From NCBI GenBank assembly GCA_021521415.1, contig JAIQDT010000667.1:103059-167058 (forward strand): DNA of 64,000 nucleotides. The letters run 5' to 3'. The stretch is from Bidens hawaiensis. Lineage: Eukaryota > Streptophyta > Magnoliopsida > Asterales > Asteraceae. The position numbers and the translations under genes were made by a program. Within the stretch, counting starts at the first letter, position 1. Each line of letters begins with the position of its first letter. Under the pieces are notes generated by a model. It was not told the origin of the DNA. It was given only the letters and a program-made list of their open reading frames with translations, and did not search any database. Below, piece by piece: positions 11,932-23,757 of the stretch.

Positions 11932-13786
11932 TTACATGGGGACTGAAGCACATAATAAGAGTGTAATATGTTCCTTAAGCGTCTTTTCTGGAAATGTGAA
12001 ACCGTCATCGAACTTGTACACCACATCCACCATTCTTGCAAGATTAACAATTGGAGCAAGTATATCCACTGGGACCTCCCTTGGCTTTAGACACCCCTCG
12101 TTTATATCTTTCCAATTATTTTCAACAATTTCTTTAAGGGCTTCGACGGCTACATTTTCAGACACCCCAAAAGTCTTCATATACGCATCGACTCCTGTGG
12201 CTGACGGAGCTCTTTCACGCTCAAACTTCATATATAAACGTGGATTTTCATTAGATTGGACGCTATAAAATTGGTGTTTTTATTATCATGACCAAAAATA
12301 ATATAACCGAATTGAAAATACAAGTCTTCAATTCTAATACAGGTCTACAGGATATTGCAACAAATCCATTATTAGTAAAAATATTTCCAAAATATTTGGA
12401 TAGTAAGTACATTTGAAACTGATGCTGACTAATACTATAAGCTTATCACTTATGACACTTAACTTCTTGAAATTCTAATAAATTGTTCGTATAAAATCAT
12501 TTTTTAATAAAGTTGCAATAGTAAGAGTGTGAATTTAGTACCGCGAAACTCATCACATCATCGTGGAGTCTTCCGATTGACTTTGAGTATGTCATGATCT
12601 TTGGATGACTTTCACACCAAGCAAAAGTTTCTGGTGTGACAATTTTGCCCATACCAATCAACCCCAACTTATACAGAACATCATTTCCAGAGGTAACTAA
12701 CCCAACCTTCATATACACTTCAAATGATGGTACCTCTCTACTATGCCTCCATTCAGCCTCTTGAAGGTAGCTTGTAGCCCCTTCTTGAAACTAGATTCAT
12801 AACACAATACTCGTTCAGTACGATTCTTATATAGATTTTCAAACGAAAACAATATTATAAATACAAACGAATCGTACAGCTTTTTTTGAAGCCTCAATGA
12901 GGTTTGTTGATCCCTGTTGAGGTAGTTGTTTGTTCAGTTCAGCAAACTCGTTCAGTACAAATTCATAGTATGGTTTAATATATTCGGGAAGTCTCGACGT
13001 GGCACTAATGTCCCACCTAAATACCAAAACAACAACTACTATCATATACTTCATATACATATATACACGGACATAATTACGAATACCTGTTTATTGCATG
13101 TGTCAGAAGTCGATTCTCTTCAATCGTAGCATACGCGTCATATGTATCATCTAACACCACCAGAAGCAGTGTGAGTTTTGTTCCTATGATTCGGGCTTGA
13201 GAGTAATAAGGCTCCAAGAATAATGCCAATATCCATAAATAAGTCTTAGGCACTCTATCTCTTACATAAGATGTTTTCACTTGCAACTTCATGTCCTTCC
13301 ACCACCTAGATCAAAAGTATAAAGTGGTAATACTTTTCAGAACATTTTAAACTGACCCATGATAAATACTTTAAATTACAAGTTAATATATTTCCTCAAT
13401 GATAACTTACTCGGAAACAATTCAAAGTTCTTCCTTTTGTAGGAGTTGCAAGTAGTTGAAGTGCACTTTTGCAAGTGTCAGTAGCGAGTCATATCTAGAA
13501 ATTTCTTCTTCAAAATGTTGCAAATAATACCTTGCTTCTACCATTGGATGCCCTCGATGAAAAGGTCTCTCCACCGCATGTTTCACTTGTTGTGCAAGAG
13601 TACCTTGGAGTGTTTTCTCTACTGTTTTTAGTTTGGTTTATGTGAATGCAATGGCTTCGTCTAAAATAGATTCTCCCCTTATTATTAACTGAGCACTCTC
13701 ATAGAAACTCATCAAGCCCCTCACATCTGTAGTTATCTCTTCCTTGAATTCACCCGAACTAAAATCCTTGAACTTGTTGAACACGT
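11932..13786 (-). pseudogene. Sesquiterpene synthase (TPS-a type) pseudogene, exons 3-7
   Basis: Minus-strand exons with GT-AG borders: 13786-13411, 13305-13087, 13016-12878, 12790-12542 and 12225-11932 (376, 219, 139, 249 and 294 nt). These lengths and phases fit exons 3 to 7 of seven-exon TPS-a genes. Exon 4 holds the RxR motif (RDR) and the metal-binding DDTYD. Exons 6 and 7 join to give the second metal motif DDVMSFAFE. The enzyme class ionises farnesyl diphosphate in the cytosol to sesquiterpenes. Lesions: TAA at 13640-13638 and TGA at 13424-13422, both in frame in exon 3. Exons 1 and 2 are absent; the sequence upstream becomes repeat by 13995. Exons 4-7 are otherwise open, so decay looks recent. 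Product specificity cannot be read from this. Confidence 0.9.
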
Positions 13787-13994
13787 CTACACAACCACAA
13801 GTAACAAATTATTTAACAAAACCATAAAAATAAAGTCGTTAAATCAAACAGGTTTTGTGAGTGAGCTGTGACTTAATAATTACCACAAGAAAATCTATAA
13901 CCAAAGTTTCTAAAAACTTGAAAGTGAACAGATACGGTAAAGAGATCTGCTTCATGGTAGCTTTTCAAGTTAAGCTGGTTGAAAAGTTTATCAA
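13787..13994. other. Remnant of terpene synthase intron 2 and breakpoint
   Basis: Sequence between the exon 3 acceptor and the duplicated repeat. On the minus strand I could not find exon 2 coding sequence (expected to end close to the acceptor side of a short intron), so the gene is cut here. Confidence 0.4.
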
Positions 13995-14242
13995 GTTGGT
14001 TACACATGTTTCAATGCCGGTTATGCATCCAAACATTGACGAAGCTTAGCGAGGACCTGGGGTCCCCCCCCCCTCCCTGTTTTTTTTGCGCAATAGTGTA
14101 AATATACCCGTTTTCGTCCAAAAATTTGTATACGTAGTGTAATTTACTTAGGGCTGTTCAAAAAGCTCGGGCTCGTGGCTCGCTCGATAAAAGCTCGAAT
14201 AAAACTAGCTAAAGAAACTTGATCTGAAACATTCTGAGTTAA
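13995..14242. repeat. 248-bp direct duplication, copy 1
   Basis: Nearly identical to 15294-15539. It includes the first 90 bp or so of a TAGGGCTGTTC...GCTCG MITE; after 14242 this copy continues with different but still GCTCG-rich sequence to about 14340. The two copies differ by a few substitutions and by the length of a C run and a T run. Confidence 0.85.
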
Positions 14243-15293
14243 GTTGGCTTATTTTTGTAATCAAGCTCGGTTCGACCTAGACTCGGCTTGATCATGGCTT
14301 GGCTCGTTGGCTCGATTTAAATCTCGTTTAAATCTTGTTAGACTTAAATCAGAGATTCTTCTACATATGACTCCTTATGAGTTCGAAGTCAACATGGCAG
14401 CACGGTTTTAAGTGTAAAATATGTCTGGTCTCTAGTAATTATTAGCCTCTTTTAAGCTTTCGTTTTCGTCCACATTTTTTTCTTTTGTTCTCTTTTTTAT
14501 TTCACGGTACGTGATGGGAACGAATAAATACACAAAGTTCTCATGCGGAAATATGTAAAAATAAATTAAATTTAGTGGTTTTTTGCTGACTTGCTACGAT
14601 TGGTTAAGTTGTTTTTAATGTTACAATTTACAAGGTTAAATGCTTATGGCTTTTAATCTTACGACTTACATGGGGTTCGATGGTTATCATATTGCATCTA
14701 CCTTGAGTTAGTTTATATACCCATTTTACAAATATTATCAATATTCTTCAACAATTGACTCAAGTTATGAATTGGTATCTCTCTTAGTAGTTCTCTATAT
14801 GAGTACCGATTGATATTCTGTCCTGCTAGGTGCCATGTACACGCTGCTTTTTTTTTTTTTGCAAACAAGAAGTGATCGAAGATGATCCGAAATAGAACAC
14901 GTGTCCTCATACACAAACATAGACGCTCCATGACGTCCTAAGCACGACCGAGGAAAAGAGATAGAGCTTCAAGTGGTGCAGAATCAAGAGCTGTTTACAT
15001 CTGAATGAAAAGTTTCTTCATGGATAATATAATGTACCCGTTTAAGGGGGTTTTTTTTCACAAACGTTTGTTAAAGTGTGGTCCTTTACTAATTCACGTC
15101 TTATTCTTTTGCTCCCGGCAGATCGACTCATCCATAAATCCTCAATCCTAAGTCTGAAAAAAGTGTTGCTTCAAGTTATGGGACATAACGGGTTCAGATC
15201 AGGATGGATTGATTCAAAAAAAAATGGTATAAAAATTATAAGTCGAGAAAACTCAAATAATTTAACTAAAAGTCCTAAGATTACACGTGCGGC
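14243..15293. other. Spacer between the direct repeats
   Basis: GCTCG-rich MITE tail to about 14340, then AT-rich sequence without a supported gene. Confidence 0.4.
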
Positions 15294-15539
15294 GTTGGTT
15301 ACACATGTTTCAATGCCGGTTATGCATCCAAACATTGACGAAGCTTAGCGAGGACCTGGGGTCCCCCCCTCCCTGTTTTTTTTTGCGCAATAGTGTAAAT
15401 ATACCCGTTTTCGTCAAAAAATTTGTATACGTAGTGTAATTTACTTAGGGCTGTTCAAAAAGCTCGGGCTCGTGGCTCGCTCGATAAAAGCTCGAATAAA
15501 ACTAGCTAAAAAAACTTGATCTGAAACATTCTGAGTTAA
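15294..15539. repeat. 248-bp direct duplication, copy 2
   Basis: Second copy, about 1.3 kb downstream of the first. It overlaps the left two thirds of the complete MITE at 15446-15600. Confidence 0.85.
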
Positions 15540-15600
15540 TTTCAAGACCGAGCTCGAAACCACCCTGGCTCGACTCGGGCTCGACTCGCGAACAACCCTA
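15446..15600. mobile_element. Complete hAT-type MITE, 155 bp
   Basis: Ends TAGGGCTGTTCAAAAAG and CGCGAACAACCCTA form imperfect terminal inverted repeats. The element is flanked by a perfect 8-bp target duplication AATTTACT (15438-15445 and 15601-15608), the size expected for hAT. The interior is GCTCG-rich and non-coding. Confidence 0.8.
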
Positions 15601-15608
15601 AATTTACT

Positions 15609-16041
15609 CGTTTTTGGCCGAAAATTAGAGCCCCGCCTCCCCCGAAAACTTGCCCAAGCTTCGCCATTGCATCCAAATACACGTTATGCGTGTATTGACG
15701 TTGGTTTACGTAGCCAATGTTGCATTACACGTCTACTGACACTGGTTACATGCATACCAACATCGGTTACGCTTCCGTTCTCACGTGACGTGCTGGGTCA
15801 CGTCTGTTGCTTTGTGAGTAACTCAGTAATAACAAATAAATGTTAAAGAACACTACTCGAACCGAACCATTGTAAGTTTGTAACCCACACCACACCCGTT
15901 GGTTGTGAGTTGTGACTAGAATGAATTAAACCTTTCCAGAAACGCAAACGCAGGACGGAAGTGATAACATTTTGACCTCTAAATTAATCTAACAAAACTA
16001 ACTTTCATTCCGATCAATCCAAACCACCACTTATCTTATCA
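15609..16041 (+). promoter_or_regulatory. Upstream region of the LisH/CRA gene
   Basis: The left part (15660-15770) has repeated ttggttac/acgtt words, probably degenerate tandem repeat. From about 15800 composition changes to ordinary promoter-like sequence leading to the ATG at 16042. I see no convincing TATA box; a TATA-less housekeeping promoter is plausible. Confidence 0.4.
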
Positions 16042-19000
16042 ATGGATTCAACTTCATCTTCGCCTGTAAATTGGGAAGCCCTAGACTCTCTCGTTATCGA
16101 ATTCATCAAATCCGAAAACCTAATCGAACAATCTCCATCATCTCCATATCAATACCGTCTGCTGATTCTCCAAATCCGACGGTTATTGCAATCCGGTAAC
16201 ATCGATTCCGCCATTGATCTTCTACGTCTCCACGCTCCCTCCATTCTCGACGATCACCGCCTCCTCTTCCGCTTACACAAACAGGTAAAGGATTTCGATT
16301 TCTATCTTTTATTTATTTCAAAGTCAAACTAATTTCTGTTTTGATTTCTCAAGAAATTCATTGAGCTTTTGAGGAAAGGAACCGAAGAGGATCGCGTCTC
16401 CGCGATTGACTGTCTACGGAATGCGCTTGCTCCTTGTGCTCTGGACGCCTATCCTGTATGTGTAATTTATATGAAACTGGTTTGAAATGTAAACTGTATG
16501 TAGCACTAGTTCAGCTACCGACTCTGGATTCTATTTAGGATGCTACTTATATAGGAATCATACTTGTTAAAAACACTCGCTTCTTCTCATGTGAGGCTCA
16601 ATTAGTTTCTAGGTGAGCGCTTTGGCATTGCCAACGACATGAACATGAGACGTAAAAGCCGGGCTAAAGAAACGCAAGGAGTGTTATTGAAACTTAGATC
16701 TAGGAGAGGTCAAAGGAATTACATTTGAATCTTGACTATTTTACAACTTTGGCTACTGATTAGATGATATTAAATGTTATATAATAACTTTTGTTTTTTT
16801 TCTTTCTGTTTGAAGAATATTGTTATTTTTCATTTATACATAATATTTTGAAATTTTTTTTATTTAAGTGCACTGTTTTTTTATCTCTGGCTCTTGCTTT
16901 TTTTGCGCCTAGCGCATTTGATAACTATGATAGGAATAAATCATTATATTAATCTTATCCTTATGATCAACATTTTTAATAATTTTGCACTTATAGAAAA
17001 CATGTTTAAATAATCACAAATGTTCTATTCACAGTTGACCGCATGCCTTTTGTTTTATGTATATGTTTTTGTACCTGTATTGGTTGTGACATGACTTTAT
17101 TCTTGATTCTAAGGAAGCATATGAAGAATTCAAGCACGTGCTGCTTGCGTTTATATATGATAAAGATGATTCAACTTCTCCTGTGGTGAATGAGGTAAGA
17201 ATTTTGATTCTTTTTGAAATACGTAAATGGTATTATATGTTTATGTAGTTATGTTTTACAATGTATGGCTCTTGTGTTGCATGTCTATTGTTAACAACAT
17301 TTTACGTTTTTTTTTAATTCAAATTAGCAAAGTTTGTGCTTAGTCTTGAGCTTCTGCCATTTCTATTATGTATACCTGCGTTTTTATGTATCACAATTCA
17401 TAATGTTCTTAATTCTTAGTGTGTAATAAGTTATATTTAACAATTGCTTAGTGGTCTGAGAGGAGGCTGTTTGAACTTGCTGGATTGATGACATCTGTTC
17501 TAAGAGCTCACTTACATGCATATGATCCCGTTTTCTCAATGGCAATCAGATACCTAATCAGGTCTCATAACTGTTTATACTTTTTGATTCTCGTCAGCAA
17601 TTCACTACCCCCCCTCCTTTCTCTTTCAAATGTCATTGATTGATATTTTATGATCTTTCAGCATACACAAGGGATTTTGCTTTCGTCAAGGGATTTCTTC
17701 CCCGATAACCGATCTTACCGAGCGGTTGCTACTCGAGGAGCGTGATCTCCCTGCAACTCCACAAGAGGGTTTGTTTGAAGCACCCCCATTTGATGAGGTG
17801 CCTTTTGTAATTCTCATGTTTTGTTCTGCCTATGAAGCTCATAATAATGTATTTGTTTTTCCTTTTATATCTGAAATTAGGTGGACATACAAGCCCTTGC
17901 ACATGCTGTTGAGCTTACAAGACAAGGGGCAGTTGATAGCTTGAAATTTGCAAAGGGTGATCTATTTCAAGCATTTCAGGTAAGCTTATCTTATGTGGTA
18001 CACTTCATTATCATATTGCATGAAACAATAGGAAATTGACATATTAGCATATTGTTACAGAATGAAATATGCCGTATGAGATTAGACATCACTATGCTCG
18101 ATGAACTCATTCACGAGTACTGCGTTTATAGGGGCATTGTTAACTCTGGTGGCTTATACACCTCTCGTAACTTAAATATCATTAACTTTTCCTTTTTTAT
18201 TTATTGTATTGATTACACATGCTGACATCATTCCTTCATCACATGAACCAGCGGTGTCAAACCAAACAGAATCAGAATCTACTTTATCTGCTGACTTCTT
18301 AGATGTCAGAAGTGGATCCAATAAGCCTGCTGACACTGACATGGATTCACCTGGAACTGGTGATGTCAGCATTCAGAATCCTGAAGGTGAAGGACGGTGT
18401 GGTAGCACAGTCAGCAGCCATGAAGACTGCAGTACCAGTGCAATGCATCGACATAAGGCTTCTAAAATCCTGCAAAGAAATAAGAGTCGGTGGATTTGTG
18501 ATAGGAACAAACGTAAGAGGTGGAAGGGAAGACATGAAGTACAAGCTAGTTCCAGTATGTCAGAGGAGCAACAGGTATGTGGAGTACACACACACATTCA
18601 TAATAGGGCTGTAAACGAACCGATCCAAACCGAACGAGGCCTCATTTGTGTTCTTTTGTTAAGGAAAAGATTTTGTTTTTGTTTGTTCATTAACTTTTTT
18701 TAAACGGACACAATCAAGCATATATTAATTTGAACTTAAGAAACAACATTGTTAATCTCAAATATTAGATGTAATCAACCAAAAGATAAATCAAGCTTAA
18801 TCTAAAATACTTCACATAATAATCATAAACTAATTACCCAAAACAAGTTTGTGAAACGAGATTATGAAGAGTGAATTTAGGATTAGTGAGTTGAGTTAGT
18901 AAGATAATAAAGTTAAATAACATAAAAAGTTTAAACTTTCGGATAATAAACTAAAATATATAAAACATATATAAAAAACCTTTAATGAAAGAACATGAAA

Positions 19001-22000
19001 GAATGTAGATGTACAAACATAAGCGAACCAATTACCGAACATCACGAAGGTAAATGAACGAACATGACCTCTATTCATGTTCTTTAGTTTAATTAATCGA
19101 ACACGGTTTCCTGTTAATTTTTATTCCGTTTGTTTATTGATCAAATGTATGTAAAGGAATCTTCCGCCGAACGGTTCACAAATGGTTCACTGAGTTTTCA
19201 GTTCGTTTACATCCCTATTCAGTATTCAAGTATGTATATATTCTCATGAATGGAATTTGGCTTACTTTTATGCTGCAGGTTTCTGAAATATCATCTGCTG
19301 TAGAACCAAGTGGTGATAAAGAGGACAACTATGAGATTATGCTGGCAGTAAAGGAGTTAGCAAACAAAGGAATGGCTGCAGAGGTTGTAGAAGAAATAAA
19401 TGATATTGATCCTACCTTTTTTGATCAAAATTATATTCTTCTCTTCCAGCTAAAAAGGGTAAGTGATGTATTTCTTTGGTTCAACTTGAGTGGTTTTGTA
19501 CATTGCTGGTGGTTTTAAGCTGCTTTAAATCCTTAGCCTTACTGTGTGTGTTCACTGCTTAATGTTAAAAGATAAAATTACCCTAGTGAGACTACAAACT
19601 GCTGACTCTTGACTTATGGTTCCAGATTGAATTTTTGAAGTTGGTGAACTCAGGTGACTATTCTCGTGCGCTGAAAGTTGCTTGTTCTCATTTGGGACCT
19701 TTAGCAACAAGAGATCCAAATCTTCTGAAGCCCTTAAAGGAGACTTTGTTGACTTTGCTTACACCTAATGAGAAGTTTTCTGGTGAAAGCTTGCCCTTTC
19801 ATGCTCTTTCCACTTCACTCCAGGTTATTATTCTCTGATTTAGTTATAATGTTCATATTTTAATTGCAATATATGATATTACTGGATTTAATATTCATAT
19901 TTGCAATATTTGGTTGCTTGTTCTGTGATTCATTGATTATATATGAATGGTGCTTTTGAGAAGTTCCACAACCTTTCATTTATGTTCAGAAGATTAGGAA
20001 CATACAAAAAGTTCAAGGAGCTACAAAGTGCTAAACGCGTAAGAATTTTTTTAGCTACCCCTGTTACAAGGTTAAATGAATGGGAACTGCAATTCCCAAG
20101 GGTATTAAGCTTAGTTTGTTATATAATTATTGAAAGGTACTGCAATTCCCAACCAATTTGTATGGTTGGCAAGCTAGATAATTGCTACCAATCAGTAGAT
20201 TAACGTCACTGGCTTGTTCGAATAAACATGTGATGGGTGTGTTAATAAAAACTGAGGTACCGCACATGCTTAAGACTACCGATGAACTGTGGTACCTTGT
20301 AGAAATTTTATAAATGTTAGGCTTAGCACCCTTAGGAATTGCAGTAGCAGAAATAGTTCTATTAGAACTTGGTTCGATACAAAGGATGTTTCCCATTCAT
20401 CTAGCCTTGTTACATGCATGGCTAAGAAAGCTCCCATGTGTTTAGCTCTTGCAACGCCTTGAACTTTGTGTGTGTTCCAAAACTTTCTTGAATAAATGGA
20501 AGGTGGTGGAACTTCTCAAAGCTCCAATGCTCCATACCTATAGCAAATATCCAACATAAAAAGGATTTCCCCTACAACACTTGTAGTCAAATCATTTTTT
20601 AGGTCATGCATTGTATATCGTTATTTATCATTGATTGAAAGATGAGAAAACTACTTTGACACTAGCTTTTCAAACCCACATCATTTGATAACTCTTCCCA
20701 TTCTTTTATGCATGTGCCACTTGTACATCACGATCAAATGATGCACACTATTTTAGTACTAATATTATGCTAAAGTTTTAGTAAAAATGATTCATATTTC
20801 CCTTGTTTTGTGTTTTAACAACTAGAAGTGTTTTTGCAAAACAGGTTTGCCTTTTGCATCGGCTTTAGGGACCCTGTTTTCTCCTTTTATTTTTCAGTCT
20901 GGTGTTTTATACTTCTATTTCTGAATTTTCCTTTTCATTTTTAGTTATACATGTTACTACGTTTGTTGAAACCTGAAACATTTTATTTAATCATGAGTAA
21001 TTTGTAAGGTCAACACATTTTCTGACAGTTCTTATAAACCCCAATTTTTTAGCATAGTTTCAAGAAAAGACTAGTCAAAACAAAGTTTTGATGTGTTGAA
21101 TGTTTTTATATATACTGATGTTTTACAATGTTGTCTTTTTAAAGTTTCTGATACTGTTGTTATTTAATTGTGATTTTTCTTAAAAGGCAACCAATGTTTT
21201 TTATTTTGAATTGTTTTGTTATGATAATTCTTTATGTGATTGAATTTAACAGAATGATTTTTTTAAAACATGATTAATGATTTATTTTATTACGATAAAT
21301 GATTTTATTTTTATTACACTGCCATTCTCACTTTGGTGGGGCGCTAAGGTGGCGAGGGTGTAAAATAGGATGTCAAGGGTTCAATCCCTCTAGAATGCAC
21401 CATTTAGCTGTTCAAAAAAAATATGGAATGCTATTACACTTCCAAAATAGATAATGATTTGAATTCGTAAGGAATAACTATAGTTAATATTAAAATGCTA
21501 GTATTATTGACAGGCCTAGTTTTACCTAAGGCTATGGATTGTGAAGACGAGTTAGGAATTAATTCTGGGTTGTTACTTAATTGGATGGTCAACAGTCGAC
21601 TAACCTTGATCTTTGAAGGTTGTGACTTTGATGCATGGCCATATTAATAATTCAGGAAATCCATCAATTATGTTTTTAAAGTCATTCTCGTGTTGTAGCT
21701 TTGCTTTATAAGATCTCAAGAATAGTATTAAAGTTTTGAATAATCTTTTTCATGATTTGCATTTGACTACAAATAGGTTGCAATAGGTAGAAAACTGGGC
21801 ATCGAAGAGCCTCAGCTTATGAAAATAATAAGAACTACACTTCACACGCATAACGAGTGGTTCAAGCTTCAAATGTGCAAAGATCACTTCGAGGGCCTGT
21901 TGAAAATTGATGTTTTAAAACAAGTTGATTCTTCTCTGCTAACCGACACTCTTTCAAAGTCTTTGACCAATGATGTCAGCAGTAACACTTCACAAGGCAC

Positions 22001-22269
22001 TGCAACTTCCAGCAGCAAACTGCATGAAGATGGCAACAGTCCTGCTCAAGTGTCATCCACTGGTGAGATTGTATCTGATGAAGCCTCAATACTCAAAGTT
22101 ATGGTAAGTCCTCAACGCATCTGGTTATGGTCGGTTATAAGTAGTAATCTGATAATTTGGGGTGATATTTGTGTAGGAGTTTCTTGCTTTGCCTCGGGCT
22201 GATGCTATACATCTTCTAGCACAATATAATGGGAATGCAGAGATTGTTATTCAGCAGATATTTGCTTAG
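16042..22269 (+). CDS. LisH/CTLH/CRA domain (RanBPM-like) protein, 12 exons
   Basis: Exons: 16042-16284, 16354-16455, 17114-17194, 17452-17561, 17662-17797, 17881-17979, 18061-18166, 18252-18574, 19279-19458, 19626-19823, 21777-22103, 22177-22269. All borders are GT-AG, phases agree, and the sum is 1998 nt (665 residues). Residues about 8-30 look like LisH, 70-115 CTLH, 110-200 CRA. A second LisH/CTLH-like helical unit spans about 415-545 ([20 protein letters not shown], then [20 protein letters not shown]). Residues about 295-395 are polar, Ser/Glu-rich, with a basic patch ([11 protein letters not shown]). Such proteins are scaffolds in CTLH/GID-type E3 ligase complexes and relatives; I recall an Arabidopsis protein with nearly the same N-terminal half. 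No lesion is seen. The exon 7/8 join is the least certain. Confidence 0.9.
18605..19216. mobile_element. GTTCG-rich MITE in intron 8
   Basis: Ends AGGGCTGTAAACGAACCGA and (reverse complement of the right end) AGGGATGTAAACGAACTGA form about 16-bp TIRs. Flanks ATTCATAAT and ATTCAGTAT match at 7 of 9 positions and may be a decayed target duplication. No transposase frame. Related fragments sit at 8036-8396 and 23300-23757. Confidence 0.7.
19939..20541. repeat. Fold-back (inverted repeat) element in intron 10
   Basis: The left arm (about 19939-20101) and right arm (about 20333-20541) are imperfect inverted copies. Shared words include GAGAAGTTCCAC, AAAGTTCAAGG, GCTAAACRC and TGAATGGGAA in the left arm and their complements in the right. 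The loop is about 230 bp. Intronic transcription would give a long imperfect hairpin. Confidence 0.65.
21321..21431 (+). mobile_element. tRNA-derived SINE with 9-bp TSD, intron 10
   Basis: A pol III box B-like GGTTCAATCCC (21378-21388) follows a box A-like GCTAAGGTGGCG (21342-21353). An A-rich run follows at about 21414-21421. The unit is flanked by TATTACACT at 21312-21320 and 21432-21440. The layout fits a short tRNA-derived SINE in the sense orientation of the host gene. Confidence 0.7.
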
Positions 22270-22340
22270 TATGTATGTATGTATGTATGTATGTATGTAT
22301 GTATGTATGTATGTATGTATGTATGTATGTATGTATGTAT
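22269..22340. repeat. (GTAT)18 microsatellite at the stop codon
   Basis: Eighteen uninterrupted GTAT units. The first G is the last base of the TAG stop of the LisH/CRA gene, so the whole tract begins the 3' UTR. Confidence 0.95.
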
Positions 22341-23299
22341 GTACGTGCAACCGTACATTATACACGTCTTGTCAGATTTGATGTGTTTTCGTATATTAAC
22401 ATACATTGTTTAATTTATTTGTGCCATATGAATACACACACCGAAACTGTGGATATGGGGATAAATGTATGTTGTATTAAGTTTTATGCATAAAAAGGAA
22501 TAAAGAGTTGAAGCTGAACCTGTTGATACATTTTGTAGATAATACTTTAGAGGTCTAATTTATAACTGGCTGCTGCTGCTGCTGCTTACATTTGTTGAAA
22601 GATAAAAGGGCAGCATGTACAATATAATTTATTACAAAATTGATGATAATATATTAATATATGATTATAGACCATTTACGATCCCAGCACACGATGATTA
22701 TAAACCGTGTATTTGTATACTGTTTTTTGTTTTATACTTGTCGATGTAACATATATGAATGAAAGCTATAAACTAACCATGGTGCCCTTGACTTTAGAAG
22801 TTTACTTTACAATTTACTGATGTAAATGTGAGATACAAATAAGTGAAATGTTGTTGTATCACGACCATTGCAATAAAAGCCAATAATTATTTAAACTCTA
22901 AAGATACGTGAATATCATTTTTCACTTTTACTGAATCATGTCAAATATATGCATGAATCTATAAACCAACTATAATATCCTTAACCTTAAAAATTCACAA
23001 TGAATAAATTAAACATGAGATACCTGTGACCTATAAGTGAAAATATTGTAATTATGTCCTATAAAATGATGCATAACTATAGCTTCTTAGACCCTCATCT
23101 AAGTTATCTTTTCACTCTCTAATAGTCATTTGAAAGGTTAGTAACACCTCCATGCCTAATTTCATTACCAAATTCAAATTTAAATATATACTTTAAATGC
23201 GTCACGGTTACAAGTTACGACGACTTTCAACTAAATATTCATTTGCTTCTGATTCCTACTTTTAAATCTAGCATATGCATGTAAAAATTACATGAATCA
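22341..23299. other. 3' UTR and spacer
   Basis: Candidate poly(A) signals (AATAAA-like) lie near 22498-22505 and 22871. The rest is AT-rich with no gene seen. Confidence 0.45.
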
Positions 23300-23757
23300 A
23301 ACGTTCAGTGAACCATTTACCTGAATGTTCATTTATGCTTGTTTGTTTAATGAACGAATGAACATGAGCACAAGTTATGTTCATCAGTTAATGAATAAAC
23401 ATGAACACATGTCTCGTTCATTCATTTATGTTCACAAATGTACGTTTATGCTTGTTTATGTTTATTAGTTTACGTTTGTTAATATACTTATTTATTTTTC
23501 AGCCTATTACAATTTAATCTAGCTTTAGTAACATTTTAGGATCAATAAATTGTTGTTCACATTTAAATTTAACCAGCCCTAGCTCGGTTATGTTGTTTGT
23601 TTGCGTTCATGAACCATTCACTTATATTCTTAACGAGTGATCATTAAAAACAAGAATACATTCATTTTCTAAACAAACAAAAACCTTATTCATGCCTAAT
23701 TCGATTATAGTTAAAATGAATGAACACAAACATGCTCGTTCGATTTGTTTACAAACC
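23300..23757. mobile_element. GTTCG/GAACATG-rich MITE fragment
   Basis: Repeated GAACATGAAC and TTCATTTATGTTC words. The right end GTTCGATTTGTTTACAAACCTA resembles the TIR of the intron 8 element. The left end is not clearly defined and no target duplication was found. Confidence 0.5.

Noticed and set aside
11867..12268. 133-codon plus-strand frame over the terpene synthase
   Set aside because: Antisense shadow of exon 7.
12818..12877. Tiny MITE with GTACGATTC inverted repeats
   Set aside because: It lies entirely inside the 87-bp intron 5 and the repeat is only 9 bp; chance or intron structure is simpler.
12709..12897. Frameshift in terpene synthase exon 6 (a second frame reading SFKKGLQATFKR)
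   Set aside because: An 87-bp GT-AG intron (12877-12791) places the correct frame (FQEGATSYLQEAEW) with canonical 139- and 249-nt exons, so no frameshift is needed.
21342..21388. Functional tRNA gene in intron 10
   Set aside because: Boxes A and B are present but no cloverleaf with an anticodon arm is apparent, and the flanking TSD and A-run indicate a SINE.
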